Shown: positions 50,529-60,058, counted from the stretch's first letter. The stretch: 64,000 bases of DNA from Saccharibacillus deserti (GCF_013618475.1 NZ_JABJVN010000009.1:109605-173604); one strand, 5' to 3'. The notes: generated from the sequence alone by a model not told the origin. Program-made: numbers and translations.

Positions 50529-51917
50529 TTACAGATTGTCGAGCAGGATTCGAAGTCCCCGGTCCAGCTCCTCAAGCGATCCGGTAGAAGACAGGGCGAT
50601 TCGCAAATAGTTATCGGACGATCCCGCTCCGGCGAGGAATCGGTCCGAATGAAATACGCGGATGCCGGATACGAGCAGGTCGCTTTCAAGCCGTGAAGCG
50701 TGCATGGGGCGGGGCAGGCGCAGCCAACGGAAGAAGCTGAGCGGATGGCCCGGATTGTCCGGCTGCGGGAAATATCGGGCAAACAAATCGTTGGCTTCCT
50801 GCGCCAGCGATTTTTTGTATGCGACGATATCGCGAGCGCGGCCGGAGCCGATCAGTTCGGTCACAATCTCGGCATCCAGCGACGAGGTCTTGACGTTCAC
50901 ATGATAGATGGCGCGGAGAATCCGTTCCCGGAGCGTTTCGCCGAATACGAGATAGGCGACGCGCAGTCCCGAACAGACGGACTTGCTGGTGCTGCAAATA
51001 TAGACGGTCTGCTCCGGCAGCAGGCTGTACATCGGAATACCGTCTTCTTCCGTACTGCCCAGCATCAGCGCGGCATGAATATCGTCTTCGATCACGATCA
51101 GGCCGTGCTTGTCGATCACCGAGGCCAGAGCTTGTCTGCGGCTGTTCGGAACGAAGATGGCGGTGGGGTTGCAGCAGGACGGCATCAGGAAGATTCCCTG
51201 AATCTCAAACGCCCGACAGCAGGCTTCAAGTTCCTCCGGCAGCATCCCCCGGCGGTCGCCGGCTACCGGTACCAGCTTGATCCGAAGAGATTTCGCCAGT
51301 TCGATAAAATTGGAATACGTATATTCGTCGACCGCAATCCTGCTGCCCGGCTCGAACAAAGCGAGCAGCGTAATGGTCAGCGCGTTCTACGCACCGGATA
51401 CGATCGCGACCTGTTCGGGAGTGGCCTCGATGCCGAGCGGCCGGACCCAACGAAGCGCGGTTTCTTTTTGATGGGGCAGACCGGCCGGATCGTCGTAGTT
51501 GAACAGGCGCTCGAGTCCGCTTCGCTGAGCGACCTTTCTGGCCGCCTCGGCCACCATGAAGTTGCTCTGCTCGAACGAAGCGACCAGGCCGAAATCGATA
51601 CACTCCACGGGCACCCGGTCCCGGGAAATGGTGACGGAACGCACGGCATTGGTCGAGACGAAGGTTCCGCTTCCCGTGACGGCATGCAGCAGCCCTTTGA
51701 GCTCGCAGGTCTTGTAAGCCCGGGTGACCGTCGTGAAGTTGATATCGAGAAAGTCGGCCAATTCCCGCTGCGGGGGAAGCTTGGTTCCCGGCGGCAGAAA
51801 GCCTTCCGTGATGTCGCGCTCCAGCATGCGGGCCAGCGACAAGTAGATGGGACGGGTCAATTCGTGACGGTCGGGCCGCCAGGACATGGGATAATCGACG
51901 AACGAGTTAATCGGCAT
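50529..51917 (-). pseudogene. MocR-type GntR/aminotransferase regulator with one amber stop
   Basis: From ATG 51917 (AGGTG upstream) the frame codes a GntR winged helix (PIYLSLARMLERDITEGFLPPGTKLPPQRELADFL) and a class I aminotransferase-like domain with PLP Lys in STSKSVCSGLRV, ending at 50529. It is full length except for TAG at 51389-51387, exactly where the family has Gln in SGAQ-NAL; CAG to TAG is one base change. The protein stops at residue 176 with the HTH intact. Divergent from azlCD, which it probably controlled. Confidence 0.88.
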
Positions 51918-51937
51918 GGCACACCTCGCAAAATTGT

Positions 51938-51971
51938 AATCCATACAATTCTATCATTGATTGTATGGATT
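51938..51971. promoter_or_regulatory. Operator between MocR gene and azlC
   Basis: 12-bp perfect arms AATCCATACAAT (51938-51949) and ATTGTATGGATT (51960-51971), 10-bp spacer. The right arm covers the -35 and spacer of the azlC promoter. Confidence 0.7.
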
Positions 51972-51985
51972 GTGATGCCTAAAAT
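51957..51985 (+). promoter_or_regulatory. Promoter of azlCD
   Basis: TTGATT (51957-51962), 17-bp spacer, TAAAAT (51980-51985). Confidence 0.65.
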
Positions 51986-52024
51986 AAACGGATAAGCTGA
52001 CACGCGAGGAGAGGGCTAGATAAA

Positions 52025-52753
52025 ATGGAAGATTCCGCAAAGATTTCAACCGCGTTCCGCGCCGCTTTTCCCGTGACCGTCCCGATTCTGGCCGGTTTCG
52101 CTTTTCTGGGCATCGCTTACGGCGTATTCATGAACGTATCGGGATTCGGCGTAGGCTATACGTTTCTGATGAGCCTGCTGATTTTTGCGGGTTCGATGGA
52201 ATTCGTGGCCGTCGGCCTGCTGCTCGGACCGTTCAATCCGCTCGGTGCGCTGCTGCTGACGCTGATGGTAAACGCGCGGCATTTGTTCTACGGCTTGTCG
52301 ATGCTGGAAAAGTATAAAGGGACAGGCTGGAAAAAGCCGTATCTGATCTTCGGCATGTGCGACGAGTCGTTCTCGATCAATTATTCGGCCAATATTCCGC
52401 AGGGCGTCGACCGAAGCTGGTATCTGTTTTTCGTGACGCTGCTCAATCATTTCTACTGGGTAGCCGGCGCTACCGTCGGAGGCCTGCTGGGTTCGTTCGT
52501 CCGCTTTGACCTCAAGGGACTTGAATTCGTGATGACCGCGCTGTTCGTCGTGATCTTCGTGGAACAGTGGATGAAGCAGAAAATCCATCACAGCGCGATC
52601 TGGGGAATTACGATCTCGACGGTGAGTTTGGTTCTGTTCGGCGGAGACCGCTTTATCATTCCGGCGATGATCGCCATTCTGGCCGTGCTGACGCTTACGC
52701 GCAAGGCTTCGGAACGCAGGGCGGCGGAAGCCGAAGGAGGGGAACGGGCATGA
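52025..52753 (+). CDS. azlC: AzlC family branched-chain amino acid exporter, large subunit
   Basis: 242 residues, about seven membrane helices; AzlC signature [28 protein letters not shown] and [11 protein letters not shown]. With AzlD it exports branched-chain amino acids or analogues such as 4-azaleucine. The start lies 40 bp after the promoter. Stop overlaps azlD by ATGA. Confidence 0.93.
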   Translation: MEDSAKISTAFRAAFPVTVPILAGFAFLGIAYGVFMNVSGFGVGYTFLMSLLIFAGSMEFVAVGLLLGPFNPLGALLLTLMVNARHLFYGLSMLEKYKGTGWKKPYLIFGMCDESFSINYSANIPQGVDRSWYLFFVTLLNHFYWVAGATVGGLLGSFVRFDLKGLEFVMTALFVVIFVEQWMKQKIHHSAIWGITISTVSLVLFGGDRFIIPAMIAILAVLTLTRKASERRAAEAEGGERA

Positions 52754-53076
52754 TCATGACACTGGGCCAACAAATCGCCGTTATCGCGGTCGTCGTGCTG
52801 GGCACGATGGCGACGCGTTTCCTGCCGTTTCTGCTGTTCCCTCCGGGCCGTCCGACACCGGCTTATATCCAATATCTCGGCCGGGTGCTGCCCGCCGCCG
52901 CGATCGGTCTGCTGGTCGTGTACAGCCTCAAGGATGTCAATATTCTCGCCGGAAGCCGCGGACTTCCCGAGCTGGTCTCGGTAGCGGTCGTCGTCTGGCT
53001 GCATCTGTGGAAAAAGAATATGTTCCTGTCGATTGCGGCGGGTACGATTCTGTATATGTTGTTGATTCGCATGTGA
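52750..53076 (+). CDS. azlD: AzlD family branched-chain amino acid exporter, small subunit
   Basis: 108 residues, four membrane helices; [11 protein letters not shown] near the N-terminus and [17 protein letters not shown] at the end fit AzlD. Translationally coupled to azlC. Confidence 0.93.
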   Translation: MIMTLGQQIAVIAVVVLGTMATRFLPFLLFPPGRPTPAYIQYLGRVLPAAAIGLLVVYSLKDVNILAGSRGLPELVSVAVVVWLHLWKKNMFLSIAAGTILYMLLIRM

Positions 53077-53363
53077 AAAAGCGGCCTATTGGAAGGCCGC
53101 TTAAAGTGTTTTGAAAGTCCTATTCGTGGGAGAAGCTCAAAGGCTGCGGGAGAAATTCGTTAGCTGATGCTTCCGATGTGCCTTTCTTCGAAAGGCTTCA
53201 GGTCGCGTGTTGAAATCGAGAAAAAAGATTGAATTCCAGCGGGATTTTCTCGATTTCAAAGGCGAATGCTAGCGCTCCTGCACTGAATTTCTCCCTCCGC
53301 CTTTTCGCTTTGCGCGGCAGGAGACTTTTTCGACACGTTAAGCGGCTCCTAGGCCGTTTTTTC
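53075..53363. repeat. 289-bp imperfect palindromic element
   Basis: Fills most of the 394-bp gap (53077-53470) after azlD. Left-hand blocks recur as reverse complements in mirrored order: 53075-53087 with 53351-53363; GCCGCTTAAAGTGT (53096-53109) with 53333-53346; GGGAGAAATTC (53148-53158) with 53285-53295; and a perfect 15-bp arm 53210-53224 with 53245-53259 around GAATTC. No coding frame. MITE-like element or structured RNA. Confidence 0.75.
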
Positions 53364-53470
53364 TTTGCTTTGTTTGGAGTGGGGAGGGAATACGGTCATC
53401 CGCTCGAAGGAACAGTCATGCTCCGCAGAGAATCCGGTCGCTTAAGAACGGGAATCCGGGCAGCGAGCAG

Positions 53471-53920
53471 TTATTTGCTTTGCTCCAGCAGCATATCCAC
53501 ATGCGGAATCCCGTCTTCCGGGTACACGTCCGAGATCGCGCGAAAGCCGAATGAACCGTAGAACTTTTCCAGATAATGCTGCGCCTGAATCTTGATCGGC
53601 ACGGGCTGCGATTCTGCGGAGAGGAAAGCGATCGCGCGGTTCATCAGCTCCTGCGCCAGACCGCGGCCGCGAAAAGCGTCGTTGACCAGCACGCGTCCGA
53701 TCGAGGCCTGCGGATAGGCAAGGCCTGGCGGAAGCAGGCGGCAGTAAGCCGCAATCTGCCCGCCCTGCTCCGCAAACAGATGGTGGCACAGCGGATCTTT
53801 GCCGTCGATCTCGGGATACAGACAGTTCTGCTCCAGCACGAAAACGTTCACCCGCTCCCGCAAAATCCGGTAGACTTCGTCCCCGCTCAGCTGTTCGAAC
53901 GATTTTAAATGCCATTGCAT
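53471..53920 (-). CDS. ElaA-like GNAT acetyltransferase
   Basis: 149 residues. ElaA pattern: LRERVNVFVLEQNCLYPEIDGKDPLCHHL, CRLLPPG, ASIGRVLVNDAFRGRGLAQELM (acetyl-CoA loop RGRGLA) and HYLEKFYGSFGF. ATG 53920 with GAGAGGAAG upstream. Substrate unknown. Confidence 0.9.
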   Translation of the reverse strand: MQWHLKSFEQLSGDEVYRILRERVNVFVLEQNCLYPEIDGKDPLCHHLFAEQGGQIAAYCRLLPPGLAYPQASIGRVLVNDAFRGRGLAQELMNRAIAFLSAESQPVPIKIQAQHYLEKFYGSFGFRAISDVYPEDGIPHVDMLLEQSK

Positions 53921-54023
53921 GCGTAACGTCTTCCTCTCGTCGTGTATTTAGGTTAAATTTGAACGATAAGTGGAATTATAAAGCCCGCGGGGAATGATGT
54001 AAACGAAAGAGGAGGAAGCAAAG

Positions 54024-54548
54024 ATGAAATTGAACCTGCATGCGCTGAAATACGGCGGGATTGCCCATTACGATTGGGAGATGGAGCTGCTCGGCGAACG
54101 GGAAGGATGCCTGATCGTCGAGGGAGCGCCGGGCCGGAGCCTGAAGCACCATACCAAAGGACAAACGTTCACGGTTCCGCATGCTTCGCTCGAAGTCTAC
54201 GCGCTGGAGGAAGGGTTTACGGTCAGTTTCGACATTGCGGACGGCCGGGTGGTCTCGATCTACTGCAATGTCTCGCAGCCCTGCGTGAGAAGCGGGGAAG
54301 AGGTGTCGTTCGTCGATCTCGATCTGGATCTGCTCTGGAACGAGCGGGAAGGCTGGCATGTGGTCGACGAAGACGAGTTTGAAGATAACCGGGGCCGCCT
54401 GGGGTACCCCGATGAACTGACGCGTTTCGCCCAGCGTTCGCTGCGGGATCTGCAGGAACGGGCGCATCAGGGAAAATTCCCGTTTGACGGGAGCCTGGAA
54501 GAAGAGATTCGCAGAATCGCTTCCGGAACGCCGAAGCTGAACGTTTAG
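54024..54548 (+). CDS. DUF402 family protein (nucleoside di/triphosphatase-like)
   Basis: 174 residues with the DUF402 core: VYALEEGFTVSFDIADGRVVSIYCNVSQPCVR and VSFVDLDLDLLW...WHVVDEDEF. Family members hydrolyse nucleoside di- and triphosphates; the Asp-rich VDLDLDLL strand binds metal. GAGGAGG precedes the ATG. The last codons form the left arm of its terminator. Confidence 0.85.
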   Translation: MKLNLHALKYGGIAHYDWEMELLGEREGCLIVEGAPGRSLKHHTKGQTFTVPHASLEVYALEEGFTVSFDIADGRVVSIYCNVSQPCVRSGEEVSFVDLDLDLLWNEREGWHVVDEDEFEDNRGRLGYPDELTRFAQRSLRDLQERAHQGKFPFDGSLEEEIRRIASGTPKLNV

Positions 54549-54563
54549 CTTCGGCGTTTTTTT
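54527..54563 (+). terminator. Terminator overlapping the DUF402 3' end
   Basis: AACGCCGAAGCT (54527-54538) with AGCTTCGGCGTT (54547-54558), then T-run; the stop codon TAG lies at the loop. Confidence 0.9.
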
Positions 54564-54645
54564 GTGGAGACGGAGAACGGAGAAGCCCTTCCAAGAAAAC
54601 GAGATGAAAAAGAATCTTTTTTGCGCAAGTTTTCGTATAGAAGTG

Positions 54646-54674
54646 TTTACATATATAAAGGAAAGGATTATAAT
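54646..54674 (+). promoter_or_regulatory. SigA promoter of mntH
   Basis: TTTACA (54646-54651), 17-bp spacer, consensus TATAAT (54669-54674); leader of about 112 nt. Confidence 0.75.
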
Positions 54675-54792
54675 CGGTTCAAAAGTTGCGCAGAGGAAAC
54701 ATTCGTGTGCAAGGGTAAAAAATGTAGACCAAGGAAATACAAAATTTAGATATCGATCCGGCACGGGCCCGAGACAAAGAGGTGAACAAGCG

Positions 54793-56124
54793 GTGGAGAA
54801 AGAAATCGAAGCAAAAGCAAAACGGCATAGGGAAGAGGCCCCTCACGAGACGGCGCACAAGCCGGTGAAAGAGCCGAATGCCACGGAACGGGCTGCCCAG
54901 GCCGTATTGAGCGGAGAAACCAAAGGATTCAGACGGCTGCTGCCGTTTCTTGGCCCCGCGTTCATCGCGGCGGTTGCTTATATCGACCCGGGCAATTTTG
55001 CCACAAATATTACGGCGGGTTCGCAGTACGGTTATATGCTGCTGTGGGTCATCTTCGCTTCCAATCTGATGGCGGTGCTGATCCAGTCGCTGTCTGCGAA
55101 ACTCGGCATCGCGACAGGGCGCAATCTGCCGGAGATCGCGCGCGACCGCTTTCCCAAAGGCGTCTCGATCTTTCTCTGGATTCAGAGCGAACTGGTCATC
55201 ATTGCGACCGATCTGGCCGAATTTATCGGGGCGGCGCTCGGTCTGTATCTGATCTTCGGTATTCCGATGCTGCCAGCCGCGCTGATTACGGCGGCTGCCT
55301 CGTTTGCCATTCTTGAGCTCCAGCGGCGGGGATTCCGGGCGCTGGAGACCGGAATCGCGGGGATGGTCGTCGCGGTCGTGCTGTCTTTCGCTTTTCAGGT
55401 ATTCATGGCGAAGCCCGATATGGGAGCCGTCGCCGCAGGCATCTTCACGCCTCAGTTTGAAGGTACGCAGAGTATCATGCTGGCCGCCGGCATCCTGGGC
55501 GCGACGGTCATGCCGCATGCGATCTATCTGCATTCGTCGCTGACGCAGAACCGGATCGTCGGCCGCAACGAAGAAGAGAAGAAGAAGATTTTCCGGCTTG
55601 AATTTTTCGATATCATTTTTGCGATGATCGTGGCCGGAGCGGTCAATATGGCGATGCTGATTATTGCCGCGGCGCTCTTTTTCAAGAACGGACTGCAGGT
55701 GGAAGAACTGGATCAAGCGTTTATCCACTTCCGCGAACTGGCCGGACCGGCCGCCGCGATCTCGTTCGGACTCGGACTGCTGATCGCGGGACTGTCTAGT
55801 TCTTCGGTAGGCACGATGTCGGGCGACGTAGTCATGCAGGGATTCATCAACAAACGGATCAATTTGTATCTGCGCCGTGCGATCACGATGGTTCCTCCGC
55901 TTGCTCTCATCATATCGGGGATCAATGCAACCGAAGCTCTCGTGGTCAGCCAGGTAATTCTGTCTTTCGGTATCGCTTTTGCGCTGGTGCCGCTGATGCT
56001 GTTCACCGGCAACCGCAAGCTGATGGGCGGACTTGTGAACCGGCCGATCACCCAGGTGCTGGGCTGGGCGATCGCGGCGCTGGTTATCGTGTTGAACGTT
56101 TTCTTGGTGGTTCAGAGCTTCTGA
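54793..56124 (+). CDS. mntH: Nramp family divalent metal (Mn) transporter
   Basis: 443 residues from GTG 54793 (AGAGGTGAAC upstream). About 40 charged residues, then 11 membrane helices. Nramp metal site Asp-Pro-Gly-Asn in AYIDPGNFATNI and MPHAIYLHS in helix 6 (the Ala-Met-type site is present as ATVMPH). Imports Mn and related metals with protons. A leader without recognised MntR or Mn riboswitch features. Confidence 0.9.
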   Translation: MEKEIEAKAKRHREEAPHETAHKPVKEPNATERAAQAVLSGETKGFRRLLPFLGPAFIAAVAYIDPGNFATNITAGSQYGYMLLWVIFASNLMAVLIQSLSAKLGIATGRNLPEIARDRFPKGVSIFLWIQSELVIIATDLAEFIGAALGLYLIFGIPMLPAALITAAASFAILELQRRGFRALETGIAGMVVAVVLSFAFQVFMAKPDMGAVAAGIFTPQFEGTQSIMLAAGILGATVMPHAIYLHSSLTQNRIVGRNEEEKKKIFRLEFFDIIFAMIVAGAVNMAMLIIAAALFFKNGLQVEELDQAFIHFRELAGPAAAISFGLGLLIAGLSSSSVGTMSGDVVMQGFINKRINLYLRRAITMVPPLALIISGINATEALVVSQVILSFGIAFALVPLMLFTGNRKLMGGLVNRPITQVLGWAIAALVIVLNVFLVVQSF

Positions 56125-56154
56125 AGAAGCCCTGCGCATCCGCCACTTGACTCC

Positions 56155-56190
56155 AAAAGCCTTTTTCGCTGCGGCGAGAAAGGCTTTTTT
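56155..56190 (+). terminator. Terminator after mntH
   Basis: AAAAGCCTTTTTCGC (56155-56169) with GCGAGAAAGGCTTTT, then T-run to 56190. Confidence 0.85.
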
Positions 56191-56353
56191 GATGGGAAGC
56201 AAAGGTGCTGAACTTATTTGTAAGCGGCAAAACGGTTTATGATAGGCGGTCGAAGTGTAAAAGGTATGTAAAGTGAAGACACGGGTCAAGTAAACGTTTA
56301 ACGTGTCCGTTGGGGGTCTATCGCTTATTTTTAGGAATCCGGAGGAAGAAGAA

Positions 56354-57043
56354 ATGCCGCAACGAACGACCAAAGCCTCGATGAGGCATACCGCCCTGTG
56401 CTTTATAGGATTTGGCCTGCTCACCGTCGCTTTTGTACTGATCGCGATGCTGGTCGGATCGGGACATCAAAGCGTGATGAATTTTGACCATAAATGGATC
56501 GGAAGAATCCAGAACCAGGAGACGCCGACCTGGACGAGCGTGGCCGAGACGCTCTCGTGGATCGGATCGACCAAAGTGGTAATCGTGCTGGTTGTCGCCC
56601 TGCTGCTGTTCCTGCTGCTTATACCGCGTCTTCGTTGGGAAGCGCTGCTTGTGGTATGCGCGACAGGAGGCAGCGCGCTGCTGAATATTCTGCTCAAAAA
56701 TCTGTTCCGCCGCGACCGGCCGGATATCAACCGCCTGGCGGAAGAATCCACTTTCAGCTTCCCGAGCGGCCATTCCATGGGGGCGTTCGCTTTGTACGGG
56801 ATTCTGGCTTACGTGCTGTGGAGGCTGATCAAGCCGCTTCCGCTGCGGATTATCGCGCTGCTGCTCTGCGTTCTGCTGACGCTTACGATCGGACTCAGCC
56901 GGATCTATCTCGGCGTCCATTATCCGAGCGATGTGATCGGCGGCTATACCGCAAGCGCGGCCTGGTTGGCCCTGACGATCGGGATTTTCGAATACTGGCG
57001 CCACCGCAAGGTCCGCCGCAGCGAATATCGGCTGAATACGTAA
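56354..57043 (+). CDS. PAP2 superfamily membrane phosphatase
   Basis: 229 residues, six membrane helices. Motifs KNLFRRDRP (KxxxxxxRP), PSGHS and SRIYLGVHYPSD (SRxxxxxHxxxD). Likely dephosphorylates phosphatidate/phosphatidylglycerol phosphate or undecaprenyl diphosphate outside the membrane. GGAGGAAGAAGAA precedes ATG 56354. TAAACGTTTA at about 56292 upstream resembles a LacI-family half operator. Confidence 0.9.
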   Translation: MPQRTTKASMRHTALCFIGFGLLTVAFVLIAMLVGSGHQSVMNFDHKWIGRIQNQETPTWTSVAETLSWIGSTKVVIVLVVALLLFLLLIPRLRWEALLVVCATGGSALLNILLKNLFRRDRPDINRLAEESTFSFPSGHSMGAFALYGILAYVLWRLIKPLPLRIIALLLCVLLTLTIGLSRIYLGVHYPSDVIGGYTASAAWLALTIGIFEYWRHRKVRRSEYRLNT

Positions 57044-57069
57044 ACGGGCCCGACTCAAAGATACAGACC

Positions 57070-57105
57070 AAAAAAGACCGCCGTGAAACCCATGGCGGTC
57101 TTTTT
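57070..57105. terminator. Bidirectional terminator
   Basis: AAAAAAGACCGCC (57070-57082) with GGCGGTCTTTTT (57094-57105); between convergent genes. Confidence 0.9.
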
Positions 57106-57123
57106 GATTCGTCGGAAGGTCGG

Positions 57124-57603
57124 TTACAGTTGAGCGACCAGAATCTCGGCGAAACGCTCCAGGAACTCCTGGTCGGTCTCGTCGAAACGGGCATGTTCCG
57201 GGCTGTCGATATCGAGTACGCCGATCAGCGTGTCTTCTTTGAAAAGGGGAACGACGATTTCGCTGTTCGTCGCGGCGTCGCAGGCGATATGGCCCGGGAA
57301 CGCATGCACATCGTCGATGCGCTGCGTTTCGCGCGTCTTGGCCGCGGTGCCGCAGACGCCTTTGCCTATCGGAATACGGATGCAGGCCGGCAGTCCCTGG
57401 AACGGACCGAGCACCAGCTCTTTGCCGTCGTAGAGATAGAAACCGGACCAGTTGGTATCGGGCAGGTACTGCGCAAGCAGTGCCGAAGCATTGGAGAGAT
57501 TGGCGATGCGGTCAGGCTCTCCGTCGATCAGGGCTTTCAGTTGGGACAGGGCCGTCGCGTAGCGTTCCTCGCGGGTGCCTTCTTGGCTTTTCATTTCGAA
57601 CAT
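57124..57603 (-). CDS. Free methionine-(R)-sulfoxide reductase (GAF domain)
   Basis: 159 residues, single GAF domain. Cys74, Cys84 and Cys108 have the spacing 10 and 24 of the three catalytic cysteines of fRMsr, in GLPACIRIPIGKGVCG and FPGHIACDA. It reduces free methionine-R-sulfoxide with thioredoxin. AGGAGG lies 11 bases before ATG 57603; ATG 57594 is an alternative. Confidence 0.92.
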   Translation of the reverse strand: MFEMKSQEGTREERYATALSQLKALIDGEPDRIANLSNASALLAQYLPDTNWSGFYLYDGKELVLGPFQGLPACIRIPIGKGVCGTAAKTRETQRIDDVHAFPGHIACDAATNSEIVVPLFKEDTLIGVLDIDSPEHARFDETDQEFLERFAEILVAQL

Positions 57604-57842
57604 GGGCGTAAGCCTCCTATTTGCGAACGTATTCGGATGATCGCGGATCGAACCGGTCTTTTAAATTTAGGCCTTTTCCGCAGCAAATGTCAATGAGCTT
57701 CAAAGCTCCGTTTCGATGTTTCCGTCGGGAATTGCGCGGGTAAGTAGTGGGTAACTCATAGGCTGCGTTCTTCGGCCGACATCCGCGGAAGCGAATACCG
57801 GAGAAATGCGACAGCCGTTTACAGAAATGGAGGAGAGGCGAT

Positions 57843-58145
57843 ATGCAGGCCGCAACACAGAATTTGTTCGTACGAATCCATCTGCTGCATTACGCGGAGG
57901 AGCAGGATATTTCCATTCGCGAAGCGCTGCCCAGACTGGAGCGTGCCGGTTACCGGGTCGCGGACCGCGAGGTCAAGCAGGAACTGGAGAACTTGGCATC
58001 CGAGAATCTGCTTACCGCCCACGGAGAAGAATATACGCTGACCGGAGCGGGCATTACCGAGCTGCGCAAGGTTCGCGATTCGCTTGGCAGCATGTGCTCC
58101 GAAGTCCTGACCGCCCAGCGCACCGTCAAGGCTGTGCGTGCCTGA
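57843..58145 (+). CDS. Hypothetical winged-helix-like protein, 100 aa
   Basis: GGAGGAGAGG precedes ATG 57843. HYAEEQDISIREALPRLERAGYRVADREVKQELENLASENLLTAHGEEYTLTGAGITEL looks like a PadR/winged-helix fold with a wing (EEYTLTGAG). A DNA-binding role is inferred. Monocistronic with a terminator. Confidence 0.7.
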   Translation: MQAATQNLFVRIHLLHYAEEQDISIREALPRLERAGYRVADREVKQELENLASENLLTAHGEEYTLTGAGITELRKVRDSLGSMCSEVLTAQRTVKAVRA

Positions 58146-58223
58146 TCGGCACAGGTCCATGTCCGAAGCGTAGATTCGTTTGGCAGCGGCTCCGTCATCC
58201 AACGTTCCGGCTGCCGACACAAA

Positions 58224-58267
58224 ACCCGCATGTCGCCATCTTCGTAGGCGCCTATGCGGTTTTTTTT
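58224..58267 (+). terminator. Terminator after 100-aa gene
   Basis: CCGCAT and ATGCGG arms with inner GGCG pairing, followed by T8 (58260-58267). Confidence 0.7.
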
Positions 58268-58370
58268 CGGAGCGGCGGAAACGCGCCGATCAAACCGGCA
58301 CATCTGCTGCCGGGCAAAAAGCCTGCCGGAAAGCCCGGAGGCTCCGTTTCCATGGTAAGATAGAAAAGCT

Positions 58371-58411
58371 GCCGCTTTGACCCGGACCGAATCGGCTCGG
58401 GTCAAAGCGGC
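58371..58411. promoter_or_regulatory. 14-bp inverted repeat in the MFS leader
   Basis: GCCGCTTTGACCCG (58371-58384) and its complement (58398-58411), loop 13 nt, 60 bp before the start codon. No U-run. Could be an operator for the efflux gene or an mRNA hairpin that affects its expression. Confidence 0.5.
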
Positions 58412-58471
58412 TTGGGTTATTTCGAAGAGGACGCTTCCGGGCGCTGCCTTGTATGGGAGGATTTCGACACA

Positions 58472-59953
58472 GTGGAACACACGCAAAACAAACGCAAATA
58501 TGTACTGGCCGGCTTGATGCTGTCTACGTTTCTGGCAGCGGTGGAAGGTACGGTCATCAGTCCGGCAACGCCGTCGATCGTAGGCGAATTCGAAGCGGCG
58601 TCGCTGATGAGCTGGGTATTTGCCGCTTATCTGCTGACGATGGCCATAACCACGCCGATCTTCGGCAAGCTGAGCGATCTGTTCGGCCGCAAGCCCGTTT
58701 TCCTGACCGGCTGCCTTCTGTTTATTGCCGGCTCCGCCTTGTGCGGTTTCGCCGGCGGGATGGAGCAGCTGATCGCTTTTCGCGCGATTCAGGGTATCGG
58801 GGCGGGAGCGGTTATTCCGGTCACGTATACGATCGTAGGCGATCTGTACAAGATGGAAGAACGCGGCAAAGTGCAGGGCATGATCAGCTCCGTCTGGGGC
58901 ATCGCTTCGCTGGTGGGACCGCTTCTGGGAGGCTATCTGGTCGATACCTTTTCCTGGCGCTGGATTTTCGGGATCAACGTGCCGTTCGGCCTGCTGGCCG
59001 TGCTGTTCATCGCTTTGTTCCTCAAAGAAGAACGGACGCGCAAAAAGGCCGATATCGACTGGGCCGGCGCCGCGACCTTTACGATCGGCATGACGGCGCT
59101 GCTGCTGGCCCTCACTTCCGGCGGACAGAGCGCAGCCTGGAACTCGCCGCTGATTATCGGTCTGCTGGCGGGATCGATCGTCATGCTCGCCGCATTCGTG
59201 TGGATTGAGCAGCGGGCGACCGAACCGCTCGTGCCGCTCCAACTGTTCCGGATCCGCGATATTTTGTTCTCCAGTATCGCGGCCATCTTCGTCAGCACGC
59301 TGCTGATCGGCCTGACCACCTACGTTCCGCTGTGGGTACAGAGTGTGCAGCAGGGAAGCGCCGTATTGTCGGGCATGCTGCTGGCACCGATGTCATTCAG
59401 TTGGATCGCGGGTTCGTTTATCGCAGGCCGCATGATCGCCAAGAGCGGCGCGCGGGGAGCGGCCGTAATCGGCCTGGCCGCGCTTGTGGCGGGAAGCGCC
59501 GGCGTGGCTCTGATCGGCAGCGGTTCGCCGGGATACGTGCTTCCGCTGCTGATGCTAATACTCGGTCTCGGCTTCGGCATGTCGCTCACCGTGTTTACGA
59601 TTGTGGCCCAGTCTTCGGTCGGCTACTCCATGCGCGGCGCTTCGACGGCGCTCAATACGTTTCTGCGTACGCTGGGCCAGACGCTCGGAGTCGCCTTTTT
59701 CGGAACGCTGCTCAATGCTTCGCTGCTGTCGGGTACGGGAGGAGCGGCATCCGGCGGAGCAACCGAAGCGGACATCAATGCGCTGCTGTCGGAACATACG
59801 CGCGCCGAGATGTCTCCGGATAAACTTGCAGGCTTGTCGGGTATTCTCGAAAACGGGCTGCACAGCCTGTTTATCGTGATGCTGATCCTGACGGTGCTGG
59901 GTCTGCTCGCGGTGCTTCCGCTGAGTAAGCGTCCTCCGGCTCCCCGCGAATAA
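58472..59953 (+). CDS. DHA2-family MFS drug efflux transporter (EmrB/QacA type)
   Basis: 493 residues from GTG 58472 (GGGAGG ten bases upstream), 14 membrane helices. Motif A GKLSDLFGRKPVF, motif C-like GIASLVGPLLGGYL, motif D1 at LDxT position read as VEGTVISPATP. The Asp usual in helix 1 of QacA is Glu here. Proton-driven export of lipophilic or cationic compounds. The MarR gene downstream is convergent and may regulate it. Confidence 0.9.
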   Translation: MEHTQNKRKYVLAGLMLSTFLAAVEGTVISPATPSIVGEFEAASLMSWVFAAYLLTMAITTPIFGKLSDLFGRKPVFLTGCLLFIAGSALCGFAGGMEQLIAFRAIQGIGAGAVIPVTYTIVGDLYKMEERGKVQGMISSVWGIASLVGPLLGGYLVDTFSWRWIFGINVPFGLLAVLFIALFLKEERTRKKADIDWAGAATFTIGMTALLLALTSGGQSAAWNSPLIIGLLAGSIVMLAAFVWIEQRATEPLVPLQLFRIRDILFSSIAAIFVSTLLIGLTTYVPLWVQSVQQGSAVLSGMLLAPMSFSWIAGSFIAGRMIAKSGARGAAVIGLAALVAGSAGVALIGSGSPGYVLPLLMLILGLGFGMSLTVFTIVAQSSVGYSMRGASTALNTFLRTLGQTLGVAFFGTLLNASLLSGTGGAASGGATEADINALLSEHTRAEMSPDKLAGLSGILENGLHSLFIVMLILTVLGLLAVLPLSKRPPAPRE

Positions 59954-60016
59954 CGGGAAACGGCAGAGGTTTCGTACTCGCGGTTTGCACCGTTTCCACA
60001 CAAAGCTTGGCTGAAA

Positions 60017-60058
60017 AAAAGACGATTTCCCGGGGGGAGCCTCGGGAAATCGTCTTTT
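60017..60058. terminator. Bidirectional terminator
   Basis: 16-bp arms 60017-60032 and 60043-60058, between the convergent MFS and MarR genes. Confidence 0.9.

Larger units (their letters stand above)
58146..58471. other. Intergenic region of 326 bp before MFS gene
   Basis: Holds the terminator at 58224-58267 and a 14-bp inverted repeat at 58371-58411 in the MFS leader. No gene seen. Confidence 0.6.
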
